Assembly (NCBI GenBank): GCA_000949895.1
Contig: JWIT01000012.1
Span: 1-64,000 of the forward strand
Reading direction: 5' to 3'
Length of the DNA stretch: 64,000 nt
DNA from: Agrobacterium arsenijevicii
GTDB lineage: Bacteria; Pseudomonadota; Alphaproteobacteria; Rhizobiales; Rhizobiaceae
The position numbers were made by a program, and so were the translations under genes. Positions 27,591 through 35,821 of the stretch are shown here, piece by piece. Below the pieces are notes generated by a model, which saw only the letters and a list, made by a program, of their open reading frames with translations, ran no database searches and was not told where the DNA came from. The number at the start of each line of letters is the position of its first letter. The stretch's first letter is position 1.

Positions 27591-27980
27591 ATGATGTTTC
27601 GAAACGGGTTCAAGACGGTGATAACAGCCGGTTTCTGTCTTTTGTTCATGCAGGCGATAGCGGCGGCAGCGCCGGGGCATACGACTGGGAATGTCAACAT
27701 GCGCAGTGGCCCGGGAGCGGACTATCAAAAGATTGCCACGCTACCTGCAGGTGCGCGCGTTGATGTCGGTCGTTGTGTCTCGAACTGGTGCAGCGTGCGG
27801 GCCCTTGGTGTTTCGGGGTGGGTTTCAGCAAATTATGTGCAGCGGACGGGATGGCAACGGCCCGTCGTGATTGCGCCGACTATCGTCATTCGTCCTCCGC
27901 ACCGGCCGAGACCTCCGCACTGGCAAAGGCCCGGCCGGCCGACATGCAGGATCGCCCCCGGTTATCCCTGCCCCCGGTGA
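27591..27980 (+). CDS. Secreted bacterial SH3-domain protein
   Basis: A 129-residue exported protein. The N-terminal signal peptide (MMFRNGFKTVITAGFCLLFM, cleavage near AIAAAAPG) is followed by one bacterial SH3 (SH3b) domain at about 30-85: TGNVNMRSGPGADYQKIATL, PAGARVDVG, CVSNWCSVRALGVSGWVSANYV. Such domains bind cell-wall or protein ligands. The tail is rich in Pro, Arg and His (RPPHRPRPPHWQRPGRP). The start ATG-ATG at 27591 has GGGAGG 4-9 bases upstream. It stands alone; the ligand is unknown. Confidence 0.8.
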   Translation: MMFRNGFKTVITAGFCLLFMQAIAAAAPGHTTGNVNMRSGPGADYQKIATLPAGARVDVGRCVSNWCSVRALGVSGWVSANYVQRTGWQRPVVIAPTIVIRPPHRPRPPHWQRPGRPTCRIAPGYPCPR

Positions 27981-28194
27981 AAACTGGCTGCCGCGCAATC
28001 GCTTTGTGGATGTGACCGTCATATTCCAGCTTTGAATTTGCGCAGTGTCCTTCCACCGCTCCGGGACTGCGTTCCGGCCAAGCTCGAAGCTGTCATTTTG
28101 GGATGGCTATCGGGCTTGGTCTGTTTTGTGGTTTCGAACGGCTACTTCATCTGAAACTCAGGTGTGCCGGAGCAGTCCGCGGGGTGAAGGGTGA

Positions 28195-28317
28195 ATGGAG
28201 GAATATTTTAGCAATTCAAGGTTTAAAAGGACGGGTCAGGAAAGCCCGGTTTCCGGCTCCGCAATTTATCGCTGGATTGAAAGTGGCACCTTGGACCACT
28301 TCGAACAACCGAAATAA
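28195..28317 (+). CDS. Predicted 40-residue protein of unknown function
   Basis: A short frame from ATG 28195 preceded by GGGTGAAGGGTGA, encoding MEEYFSNSRFKRTGQESPVS... and ending ...YRWIESGTLDHFEQPK. The amino-acid composition looks protein-like (charged/aromatic balance). It lies in the otherwise empty 400-base interval before the EAL gene and may be a leader or independent small protein. No family was recognised, so a chance frame is possible. Confidence 0.3.
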   Translation: MEEYFSNSRFKRTGQESPVSGSAIYRWIESGTLDHFEQPK

Positions 28318-28384
28318 TATTGGAAAAATATCTGGTAGGCGCATGGAGAGTAACGTTCAATTGCATCCGCGAGAGTACCGGTAA

Positions 28385-29980
28385 ATGGAAGCAAGACGTT
28401 CCCGCATCATCGCGCTTGGTGTTCTTCTAGGAGTTCTCGGCGCTGTCATCCCGATAGCGACAATGGCCTATACATCATGGGTGATTGCCGTTCGGAAGGA
28501 TCAGGACACGCTGAAAGTGCTTGCAAGCCAGGCAATTCAGCGGGCATCCGATGCGTTCAGGGCGGCCAAGGGTGTTCTCGACACTGCCGAGGCCGCCCAT
28601 CTGCCGCCTTGCTCTACCGAACATATCGAATTGATGCGTAAGCTGACGATGAATACTCCGTCAGTGGAGGAAGTGGGATATTTCGAGGACGGCCATCTCA
28701 AATGCACATCCTGGGGCATTACTCACGGCTTTTTTCCTAAATCCCGCGCCGAATATACGACACCTGACGGGATGGAAGTCGCCGTCCGGATAGAGCCGAC
28801 CGTCAGCCAGGGCACACGAATGACGGCGCTTCACTTCGGCGCTCACAATGTTCTCGTCGCCCCCTCGCGTTTTGTCGATATTCTGATCGATGACAGCATG
28901 TCCCTTGCCCTCACAACCGAACAGGGCGTTCTGATAAACGAACTGAATGCGCCGGATCCGCAGCTTGTGAAAGCACTGCTCGGTGAGCCGAAAAAGGGCG
29001 TGACGGACGAGGTGATCTACGCGGTCAGCCGCGGCGACGGACTGGCCGCGATTGCAATGGAACCCCGCGCGAACATCACCGCCAAAGTGCGGGGCGAGCA
29101 GATATTTTACCTGCCGGCCGGGGCGCTCATTGCGGCATTCCTTGTCGGCACCGTCATCTGGTTATCGCGGAACCGCCTGTCGCCCCTGGCTGAACTCGGC
29201 ATTGCTGTCCGCAAACGTGAATTCATCGTTCATTACCAGCCGATTGTGGAGCTGAAGACCGGCATCTGCATCGGCGCGGAGGCGCTTATTCGCTGGCGGC
29301 GGCCGGATGGCTTTTTGGTGCGCCCCGACCTCTTCATTCCGCTGGCGGAAGAAAGTGGGTTGATCCTGGCGATCACCGATCAGGTTGTCGATGCTATCGT
29401 CACCGATCTGCGAAAGGTGCTGGTCGAGGACCGGACGTTGCATATCGCCGTCAATCTGTGCGCGGAGGATGTCGCATCCGGCCGAATCCTCACCGTTATC
29501 GAAGAGAAGCTGAAGCATACGGGTATCCGGCCCGAGCAAATCTGGCTGGAAGCGACAGAGCGCGGTTTTATCGATATCGAAGCGGCAAAAATTACGCTGG
29601 CCGAAGCGCGGCAGCGCGGCCACTCGGTGGCGATCGACGATTTCGGAACTGGATATTCAAGCCTGCAATATCTGCAGGGCCTGCCGATGGATGCGTTGAA
29701 GATCGACAAATCCTTTGTCGACACGGTGGGCAAGGATACGGCCACCAGTTCGGTTACGTCGCATATCATCGGCATGGCCAAAGCGCTTGGCCTGTTTACC
29801 GTGGCGGAAGGGATCGAAACGGAAGAACAGGCGGAATATCTGAGGGAACAAGGCGTCGACTTCGGGCAAGGATGGCTGTTCTCCAAGGCGCTTCCCGTCA
29901 ATGAATTCGTTGCCTACCATCGCCTGACGAAGAAAAAATACGGGGCGTCTCCTGAAATCATTCAGGCAGCGGCGAAATAA
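28385..29980 (+). CDS. CSS-motif EAL-domain c-di-GMP phosphodiesterase
   Basis: Inner-membrane signalling enzyme of 531 residues that hydrolyses cyclic-di-GMP. A membrane segment at about 8-35 and another at about 240-260 enclose a periplasmic CSS-motif domain (C76-S77 in PPCSTEH; second cysteine C107 in LKCTSWG), a redox/disulfide-type sensor. The cytoplasmic EAL domain spans about 270-515: E299-A-L with IRW following, and the IDDFGTGYSS loop with two Asp residues for metal binding, then EGIETEEQAEYL. All key residues are present, so it should be active. It is encoded alone; convergent with the ABM-fold gene downstream. Confidence 0.92.
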   Translation: MEARRSRIIALGVLLGVLGAVIPIATMAYTSWVIAVRKDQDTLKVLASQAIQRASDAFRAAKGVLDTAEAAHLPPCSTEHIELMRKLTMNTPSVEEVGYFEDGHLKCTSWGITHGFFPKSRAEYTTPDGMEVAVRIEPTVSQGTRMTALHFGAHNVLVAPSRFVDILIDDSMSLALTTEQGVLINELNAPDPQLVKALLGEPKKGVTDEVIYAVSRGDGLAAIAMEPRANITAKVRGEQIFYLPAGALIAAFLVGTVIWLSRNRLSPLAELGIAVRKREFIVHYQPIVELKTGICIGAEALIRWRRPDGFLVRPDLFIPLAEESGLILAITDQVVDAIVTDLRKVLVEDRTLHIAVNLCAEDVASGRILTVIEEKLKHTGIRPEQIWLEATERGFIDIEAAKITLAEARQRGHSVAIDDFGTGYSSLQYLQGLPMDALKIDKSFVDTVGKDTATSSVTSHIIGMAKALGLFTVAEGIETEEQAEYLREQGVDFGQGWLFSKALPVNEFVAYHRLTKKKYGASPEIIQAAAK

Positions 29981-30035
29981 CGCCAATCGGGTTGCCCGCC
30001 TGTGGTTGCCGCAGACGAGCAGCCCTTCACATCCG

Positions 30036-30389
30036 TTATGCCGTCATGAGCTTGGGCAGAACCAGATCGTCAACGGCGTAGGTATGGAACTCGCTCTTTG
30101 AAACGGTGTCCAGCTTCCGGAATTTTTCAACGAATACCGGATCGGAAAAGAATTCATCGATATTGCCCGCTCCCTTGATAGCCTCGACATTAACGACCGT
30201 CTGTCCGTCCGTGCTTTTCGCAAGGCTGCTCCAGAGGAACCCTTCTTTCCGTTCGGCGACGTAATGTACGACGTCCTGAATAATGGCGAAGGCTTCTTCC
30301 TGCTTTCCCGGATGAACATGAATGACGTTGACGATGAAGGTTGTGGGAGCGGGAGCGCCCACGAAGGTTGCAACGGGTTTCGTTTCCAT
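30036..30389 (-). CDS. ABM-fold (antibiotic biosynthesis monooxygenase-like) protein
   Basis: A small 117-residue cytoplasmic protein with the ferredoxin-like pattern of the ABM superfamily: FIVNVIHVHPGKQEEAFAI, a helix, then GFLWSSLAKSTDGQTVVNVE and a final helix with FFSDPVFVEKF. The family includes small-molecule monooxygenases and heme-degrading enzymes, so the substrate cannot be deduced. ATG 30389 was chosen because GGAGATACTT lies directly upstream; 15 further residues upstream in frame look untranslated. It is divergent from a LysR gene, a common arrangement in which the regulator controls the neighbouring enzyme. Confidence 0.75.
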   Translation of the reverse strand: METKPVATFVGAPAPTTFIVNVIHVHPGKQEEAFAIIQDVVHYVAERKEGFLWSSLAKSTDGQTVVNVEAIKGAGNIDEFFSDPVFVEKFRKLDTVSKSEFHTYAVDDLVLPKLMTA

Positions 30390-30508
30390 AAGTATCTCCA
30401 TTTGCAGCCGTGGCCGTTTCAGCCGCGGTTGCATCTGGATATCGGAGGCGAAATAAGGGATAAACAGGCTGTAATTCTTAACTTACAGGAAGAAAATTCC
30501 TTAATCAG

Positions 30509-31402
30509 ATGACCACGGACAAGCTCGGCACCCTCGGCATATTCATTCAGGCGGCAGAAGCAGGAAGCTTCGTGGCGGCCGGACACCGTCTCGGCATCTC
30601 AGGATCAGCCGTCGGCAAGGCCATTGCCCGTCTGGAGGAGGAGATGGGCGTGCGATTGTTCAATCGCTCGACACGCAGCATGACCCTGACGGAGGATGGC
30701 GGGTTCTTCCTCGATACATGCCGGCGCATCCAGTCGGAATACGAGATGGCGCAGGCGCAACTGTCGAGATCACAGGCCGCGCCGCGCGGGCAGCTTCGTG
30801 TCAGCCTTCCCCTGGCGGGCATGCTGCTGATGCCGGCAATATCGGCCTTCATGGAGGCCTATCCGGAGATCAATCTCGATCTCGATTTTACCGATCGTCT
30901 GGTTGATGTCATCGAGGAGGGTTTCGATGCGGTCATCCGGACAGGCGAGATCAGGGACACGCGGCTGATGAGCCGCAAGCTCGGCACCTTCAAACACAGG
31001 ATCGTGGCGAGCCCCGCTTATCTTGAAACCCATGGCTGTCCGCAGGTTCCCGAAGATCTTGCCCGGCACCGTTGTCTTCACCACCGTTTTGCGAATTCCG
31101 GCAAACTTGAACCATGGCCGCTGGTGCGCGAAGGGCGCGAGATCAGGATCGATCTGCCGGTTGCGACCGTCGCAAGCACGCTCGACCCGCTGATCTTCCT
31201 TGCGGAGCGATCTTTCGGCATCACATGCCTGCCCTCATTCGCGGTCGCATCCGAAATCGCACGGGGGAAACTGGTGCCGCTGCTGGACGACTACCTGGCC
31301 GATATGGGTACTTACTGCGTCCTCTGGCCCACCAATCGATATCTCTCTCCAAAAGTGAGAGCATTTGTGGATTACATGGCCGCCAATCTTTTCGCCAAAT
31401 GA
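30509..31402 (+). CDS. LysR-family transcriptional regulator
   Basis: A 297-residue LysR-type regulator. The winged helix-turn-helix lies at residues 5-62 (FIQAAEAGSFVAAGHRLGIS, GSAVGKAIARLEEEMGVRLF, NRSTRSMTLTEDG), followed by a substrate-binding domain with GQLRVSLPLAGMLLMPA and VDVIEEGFDAVIRTGEIRDTRL, typical of the CrgA/DsdC-like branch of repressors acting on oxidoreductase genes. It is encoded divergently from the ABM-fold gene with about 120 bases between, which probably holds the shared operator. The co-inducer is unknown. Confidence 0.9.
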   Translation: MTTDKLGTLGIFIQAAEAGSFVAAGHRLGISGSAVGKAIARLEEEMGVRLFNRSTRSMTLTEDGGFFLDTCRRIQSEYEMAQAQLSRSQAAPRGQLRVSLPLAGMLLMPAISAFMEAYPEINLDLDFTDRLVDVIEEGFDAVIRTGEIRDTRLMSRKLGTFKHRIVASPAYLETHGCPQVPEDLARHRCLHHRFANSGKLEPWPLVREGREIRIDLPVATVASTLDPLIFLAERSFGITCLPSFAVASEIARGKLVPLLDDYLADMGTYCVLWPTNRYLSPKVRAFVDYMAANLFAK

Positions 31403-31427
31403 AGCGCCGTGTTCTTGTGGAAGGTGG

Positions 31428-32339
31428 CTATCGTTCCTTGTCCAGCTGGGTCTTGGCGCGGAACTCACCCTCGCTATCCTGAAGGAAGACCGGCCCGACA
31501 ATGCGGACTACCCGATCAACACTTGGTGGCGAATTGGGTTCCTCGAAGGCCAGAGCCTGAGATGCCCCGTTTGCTGGCCGCAGGGAGGGCACGGGGATAA
31601 TCGAACTGGTGAGATCGGTGGTCGAAACCGCGCGGGATTTCAGTTCGTTGATCCGCGCGAAATAGCGCGACCAGTTGCATGAATTCTGGCCCGGATCCGT
31701 CTGATACCGAAATGCAGTCGCGAGGTCTTTGTATGGCGTTCTGGTCTCGACCGACAACATTTCCGACGTTTCCAACTGCGGATTTTCGAGAACATAGACC
31801 GTCATCGCCGGATTTTCGCAGATAAAGCGGCATTGGTCGATTGCAGACTTGGCATAGTTTGGCCCTCCAAACTGCGAGTTTGGCGCCGGGAAGTGATATC
31901 CATCGGAAGGACGCACGCAATAATACAGGGCGTTGCGGGCATAGACTTCGGATCCCTCACGTCGCTCCGGCGCGGGCGTGCGCGGCTGCTTGGGGCTCTC
32001 GCATCCAAGCGCCTGAAAGCGCGCCTGCAACGAAGCCGACCGCTCGCTCCTGCGGGCGGCAGCTAGTTCACTCTCGGCGTCTGCGCGCTGGCGGGCGAGC
32101 CCCCGGCAGGCATTGAACAACCCGCCCGATGCGGCTTTTTCCGGGGTGCAGGACCGTTGCCTTTCGAGCCCGCGGATGGCGGCTATCTGCCGCTGTTTCT
32201 GCATCGTCTCCGCGTTCGAAGCGCTCGCGCTGGCCCCCATCTGGCTTCTTATCGTCGCGCAGCTTTGGGCGAGAGCCGGGGCGGAACCGGAGATGAGGAT
32301 CAGGCCGCATATTGAGGGTAACATCCAGCGGAACGGCAT
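31428..32339 (-). CDS. DUF2865 exported protein
   Basis: A 303-residue periplasmic protein. The signal peptide ends at SAPALAQS. The middle has a coiled-coil-like region with many Gln/Arg/Ala (about 40-115), then the DUF2865 core at about 130-235: YCVRPSDGYHFPAP, YAKSAIDQCRFICENPAM, TSEMLSVETRTPYKDLATAF and SCNWSRYF with conserved cysteines. The family occurs widely in alphaproteobacteria; its function is unknown. It follows a 50-residue secreted peptide gene with a 9-base gap, probably co-transcribed, and is convergent with the LysR gene. Confidence 0.8.
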   Translation of the reverse strand: MPFRWMLPSICGLILISGSAPALAQSCATIRSQMGASASASNAETMQKQRQIAAIRGLERQRSCTPEKAASGGLFNACRGLARQRADAESELAAARRSERSASLQARFQALGCESPKQPRTPAPERREGSEVYARNALYYCVRPSDGYHFPAPNSQFGGPNYAKSAIDQCRFICENPAMTVYVLENPQLETSEMLSVETRTPYKDLATAFRYQTDPGQNSCNWSRYFARINELKSRAVSTTDLTSSIIPVPSLRPANGASQALAFEEPNSPPSVDRVVRIVGPVFLQDSEGEFRAKTQLDKER

Positions 32340-32348
32340 GAGGCAGGC

Positions 32349-32501
32349 TCACCTTCCGCCAGGATGTGGGATTGCGGTTCTGGTCTCCGGGGAGATCGGC
32401 GCGGGAAGATAGGAAGTGATATAGCCAGCGGCCTCTGCCCAACTTGGGACGGACAATCCCAAAACGAAGGCAATAGCTGCGACAATCCTGCTTTTACGCA
32501 T
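32349..32501 (-). CDS. Short exported peptide (50 residues)
   Basis: Encodes MRKSRIVAAIAFVLGLSVPS then WAEAAGYITSYLPAPISPET, a classic signal peptide with cleavage near AEA, leaving a mature peptide of about 25 residues. The ATG at 32501 has GAGGGGC about 9 bases upstream. It ends 9 bases before the DUF2865 start, suggesting a two-gene operon. No family was recognised; it may be the exported partner of the DUF2865 protein. Confidence 0.5.
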   Translation of the reverse strand: MRKSRIVAAIAFVLGLSVPSWAEAAGYITSYLPAPISPETRTAIPHPGGR

Positions 32502-32595
32502 TCCGTAAGCCCCTCAAAATGCCCCAAATGACCTGCTATGCCCGAGACGTCAGATCGTCTCGATCAGCCCGTTCCCACCTGTCCTGATCTGCCGA

Positions 32596-35400
32596 TCACC
32601 ACTTGACGCTCAGGCCGATATTGCCCTCCCAGCTACGGGTTTTCTGGCCTCCGAGATTGGTCGTGTAATCCACCGTCGCGAACAGGCTGACCGTCTCCGT
32701 CAAGGCGGCAGTGACGCCACCGCCAAGCTCGAGCGATGTTCCGCCGAGTTCGGTAACGATCGGATCACCCGCAAAACGCACCGTCTGGTCGGACGAGAAA
32801 CTGTGCCATAGATTGGCCTTGAGATAGGGCTGAATAAGCCCGGCACCCGTCTCGTATTTTCCTTGCAGCCTCATGCCCAGCCGGCCGGTGACGGTGTCGT
32901 CGCTGTCGAAGGAGACCGAAGAATAACGATCCGAAATATCGTCAAGCGAAAGGTGCTGCCAGACGATCTGAGCCTGAGGTTCGAGGCTCCATTGCTCATC
33001 AAGGGCGATCGGATAACCGCCCTCCAGCGAGGCGGTCACACCCGAACCATCGATATCGATCGATTGGCCGGCATTTGACGAGGCGCGACCATCAAACCAG
33101 GTGCCCATGAGGACCGCGTCCACATACCAGCCCTGTGGCGCGATATGGCTCCAGTAACCACCAACGCTCGTTCCGCTGATTTTGACGTTGCCCACGGCAA
33201 GATCATTCCAGCCGAGCGCCTGCCCCTTCACGTCACCGTCCATCTTCGTGTACCCGACGAACAGGCCGAACCGGTCGAAATGTCCATCGCCGCTTTCACG
33301 GCCGAGCAGATCCTGACCGGCCTGAAGGCCGTAGAGATTGCCGTCGAAGCCCGGCGAAACGGTGCCGTCCCACTTCATGTCCGTATTCTGGCCGAAGGTC
33401 CTGCCCCATGTGTTGGGCATCCATCCGTCGTCCTGCAACAACACCTGCTCACCGCGCCGTTCATGGAAGGTGCCAAGTGTCGACAGAGCCAGATATTGAG
33501 CGAGCGGCTGCACAACCGAATAGGTCGGAACCTCGATCCGGTAGAGCGGCACGATATCGGCAATCACCGCCGTGGCGCCCGATGTCGGCGGTACAGCAGT
33601 GGCGGTTGGGATCGGTGCAAGCGTGGTCGGCGGTGCCGGTGGCGCAGGAGGAGGACTTGCAGCCGCTGCCGCCTGTGGCGTGGGCGGAGCTGCCGGCTGC
33701 GGATCACCCGCATTGATGGGAGGCGTCGGGTCCGTTGGGTCCGTCGTCGGGTCCCCCACGGTCGGTATGGGTGTGGGCGGCAGTTGCGAAGCCGGAGGCG
33801 CTCCGGTGATTTCGGGCGCCTCAGCCTCCGGCGTGGTACCCGGCTGAAGCGGGTCCGGCGCGCCTGCAACCGCCCCGCTGCCCGGCACGATCGTCGAGCG
33901 AAGATACCAATTGTCCTGCGTTCCGGCCGAAACGCCACCTTTGAACAGGTAATATTCGTATGCGCCGGCAGCAACGCGGCTGTTGAGCGCAAATGCGCCG
34001 CCGGCGGTGGTCGCACCGTTCACGGCCTCGATAACCATGATCCCGTCCGCGTTGGTCGCCGCGCCGGAACCTCCCGCATTGACCACGTTCATGCCCGTGC
34101 TTCCGGATGCGGTGCCTCGGTCGATCACCAGCTTGTCGGAAGCGGAGCCGTCACTGCCAAGAACGGTATCGAGAAAAATCTGGCCGCCGTTGCCCACGTA
34201 ATTGCCGGAGATCGTAAACGTGTCCGAAGCGCCGCCGCCGCCATTGGTGAGATCGATACGACCTGAATTGACCAGATTGGCGAAAGCACCCGCCGAAAAG
34301 GCGGAAACTCTTCCATTCTGCCCGCCACCATAGACCGTGCTGGCGGAATCGATCGCCAAGGTTCCCGTCCCGGTGCCGCTGTCCCCAAGCGTCAGCGTTC
34401 CGTCGAAAACAAGCTCGCTATCATTGGTGAGGTTTATCGTTTCCCAACTGTCGAAGCGAGCAACCCCTTCCGTCTTGACGTTGCTCATCGTCAGGCTGTC
34501 GGTGCCCAGACCACCGCTTATCTGCGTGGTCGCGCCTATGTGGGCATTCGCAAGATTGGTGAGCGTGGCGGTGTCGTCATCCGCACCGAGGTCGATTGCG
34601 CCATAGATGATGCCGCCGCCGTTCCAGTCGAATCTGTCATTACCGAAGCTCAGCAGCACATTGCCGCCAACCACACCGCCGGTAACGGTGACGCTGTCGG
34701 TTCCGCCGCTGACGCTGATATTGCCGCCGATTGTTCCACCCGAGAGGATGATCGTGTCATTGCCAAAACCGGTCACCAGATTTCGGTCGATAATGCCGCC
34801 CGACATGTCGAAGACGTTGTCATCGAGCTTCATGTTGACACGGCCGATACGGCCACCCGTCATGGTGGCGACATCGCCATCATCGAACGCATCGATGATA
34901 CGCCCGTCGGACATGAAGAAAGTGTCGAGATTATCGCCCTGGTTGAGGGACTGGATCGTGCCGCCCGTCATGCGGAAATCGTCTACGCCGCTGCCTTGCT
35001 GAACATTGCCGGTAACGGTCCCGCCGGAAATCACAAATGCGTCGTTACCGTTTCCCTGGACCACCGCGCCATTTATGGTGCCCGAATAGATTTCGATCCT
35101 GTCGGCACCGGCTCCAAACGTAACGTTGCCGGCGATAGTTCCGGTACCGGCAGTTGGAAGAAGCAACGTATTGTTGCCGCCCGTATCGGTCAGCCCACCC
35201 GCCGACGTACCGCTGTCGCAGATGTAACTGTCGTCACCCGCTGTCGGTGTAAAGATGCACGCGGCATCCGCTGGTTCTGAATAGAAAAAGATTGTACCGG
35301 AAACCAAAGCGGTTCCAGAACAGAGAAACCATCTTAAGCCATTAAATCCGCGCCGATAATTCATCATCCCCCCGTCGCATCGAATGATTCCCCAAACCAT
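32596..35400 (-). CDS. Type V autotransporter with 20-residue passenger repeats
   Basis: A 934-residue (or 922 from the internal ATG-ATG at 35367) outer-membrane autotransporter. The N-terminal signal (LRWFLCSGTALVSGTIFFYS...) cleaves near ADAA. The passenger at about 80-275 contains at least eight repeats of about 20 residues, of the form SGGTIxGNVxxGxGxDxFxM, predicted beta-helix. A second passenger part runs to about 520. A Pro/Thr/Ala-rich linker (about 520-610) leads to a C-terminal 12-strand barrel of about 290 residues (WGRTFGQNTDMKWDG ... QLKYETGAGLIQPYLK-like strands). The chain ends in VKW rather than the usual Phe. Start sites are ambiguous. The passenger probably mediates adhesion or aggregation, by analogy only. 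Confidence 0.85.
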   Translation of the reverse strand: MVWGIIRCDGGMMNYRRGFNGLRWFLCSGTALVSGTIFFYSEPADAACIFTPTAGDDSYICDSGTSAGGLTDTGGNNTLLLPTAGTGTIAGNVTFGAGADRIEIYSGTINGAVVQGNGNDAFVISGGTVTGNVQQGSGVDDFRMTGGTIQSLNQGDNLDTFFMSDGRIIDAFDDGDVATMTGGRIGRVNMKLDDNVFDMSGGIIDRNLVTGFGNDTIILSGGTIGGNISVSGGTDSVTVTGGVVGGNVLLSFGNDRFDWNGGGIIYGAIDLGADDDTATLTNLANAHIGATTQISGGLGTDSLTMSNVKTEGVARFDSWETINLTNDSELVFDGTLTLGDSGTGTGTLAIDSASTVYGGGQNGRVSAFSAGAFANLVNSGRIDLTNGGGGASDTFTISGNYVGNGGQIFLDTVLGSDGSASDKLVIDRGTASGSTGMNVVNAGGSGAATNADGIMVIEAVNGATTAGGAFALNSRVAAGAYEYYLFKGGVSAGTQDNWYLRSTIVPGSGAVAGAPDPLQPGTTPEAEAPEITGAPPASQLPPTPIPTVGDPTTDPTDPTPPINAGDPQPAAPPTPQAAAAASPPPAPPAPPTTLAPIPTATAVPPTSGATAVIADIVPLYRIEVPTYSVVQPLAQYLALSTLGTFHERRGEQVLLQDDGWMPNTWGRTFGQNTDMKWDGTVSPGFDGNLYGLQAGQDLLGRESGDGHFDRFGLFVGYTKMDGDVKGQALGWNDLAVGNVKISGTSVGGYWSHIAPQGWYVDAVLMGTWFDGRASSNAGQSIDIDGSGVTASLEGGYPIALDEQWSLEPQAQIVWQHLSLDDISDRYSSVSFDSDDTVTGRLGMRLQGKYETGAGLIQPYLKANLWHSFSSDQTVRFAGDPIVTELGGTSLELGGGVTAALTETVSLFATVDYTTNLGGQKTRSWEGNIGLSVKW

Positions 35401-35821
35401 TTCATTTGACGATTTCGACTACGCCACAGACGCAACCGCTTCGCAACCCTAAGGAGTTGCTACAAAAACTTCTACAAATCCGAGAGACATGGGAAGGACA
35501 ACTAAAACCGGAAGACCGCGCCCAATAGACCAGCGCCTCTCCGTTTCAGAGCGATAACCATCAGAAAAGAAAAGACTTTCTTCGCAAGGCAGCACTTTGA
35601 TTTGCGCTATATCAACCAGTAGGATATCGAAGAAAAACTGCGGCTATGCAAAACAGAACTTGGAGATCGGACGGCTCCTAAGTTTATTTATTTATAATAT
35701 TAGGATAAACAAGAATTAAATTCGGACAGTCGCCGAGGAGCCTCTGCCGCAACTCAGCCTCAATCACGATCACAAAAACGTGATCGCAACCCCCTTTCCC
35801 AAAACCAGCACCCGTCAAAGG
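35401..35821. other. Gap between autotransporter and SRPBCC gene
   Basis: About 420 bases upstream of the leftward autotransporter and downstream of the leftward SRPBCC gene. It is AT-rich around 35680-35715 (TTTATTTATTTATAATATTA), a likely promoter area for the autotransporter. A weak inverted repeat CGATCAC...GTGATCG lies at 35767-35786 and may end SRPBCC transcription. No gene was seen. Confidence 0.35.

Noticed and set aside
33572-33847. Repetitive Gly/Val/Ala-rich frame on the + strand
   Set aside because: It is the complement of the Pro-rich linker of the autotransporter, not a separate gene.
33145-34266. A 373-codon Arg-rich frame antisense to the autotransporter
   Set aside because: Composition reflects the complement of the Pro/Thr-rich linker and Gly/Asp repeats.
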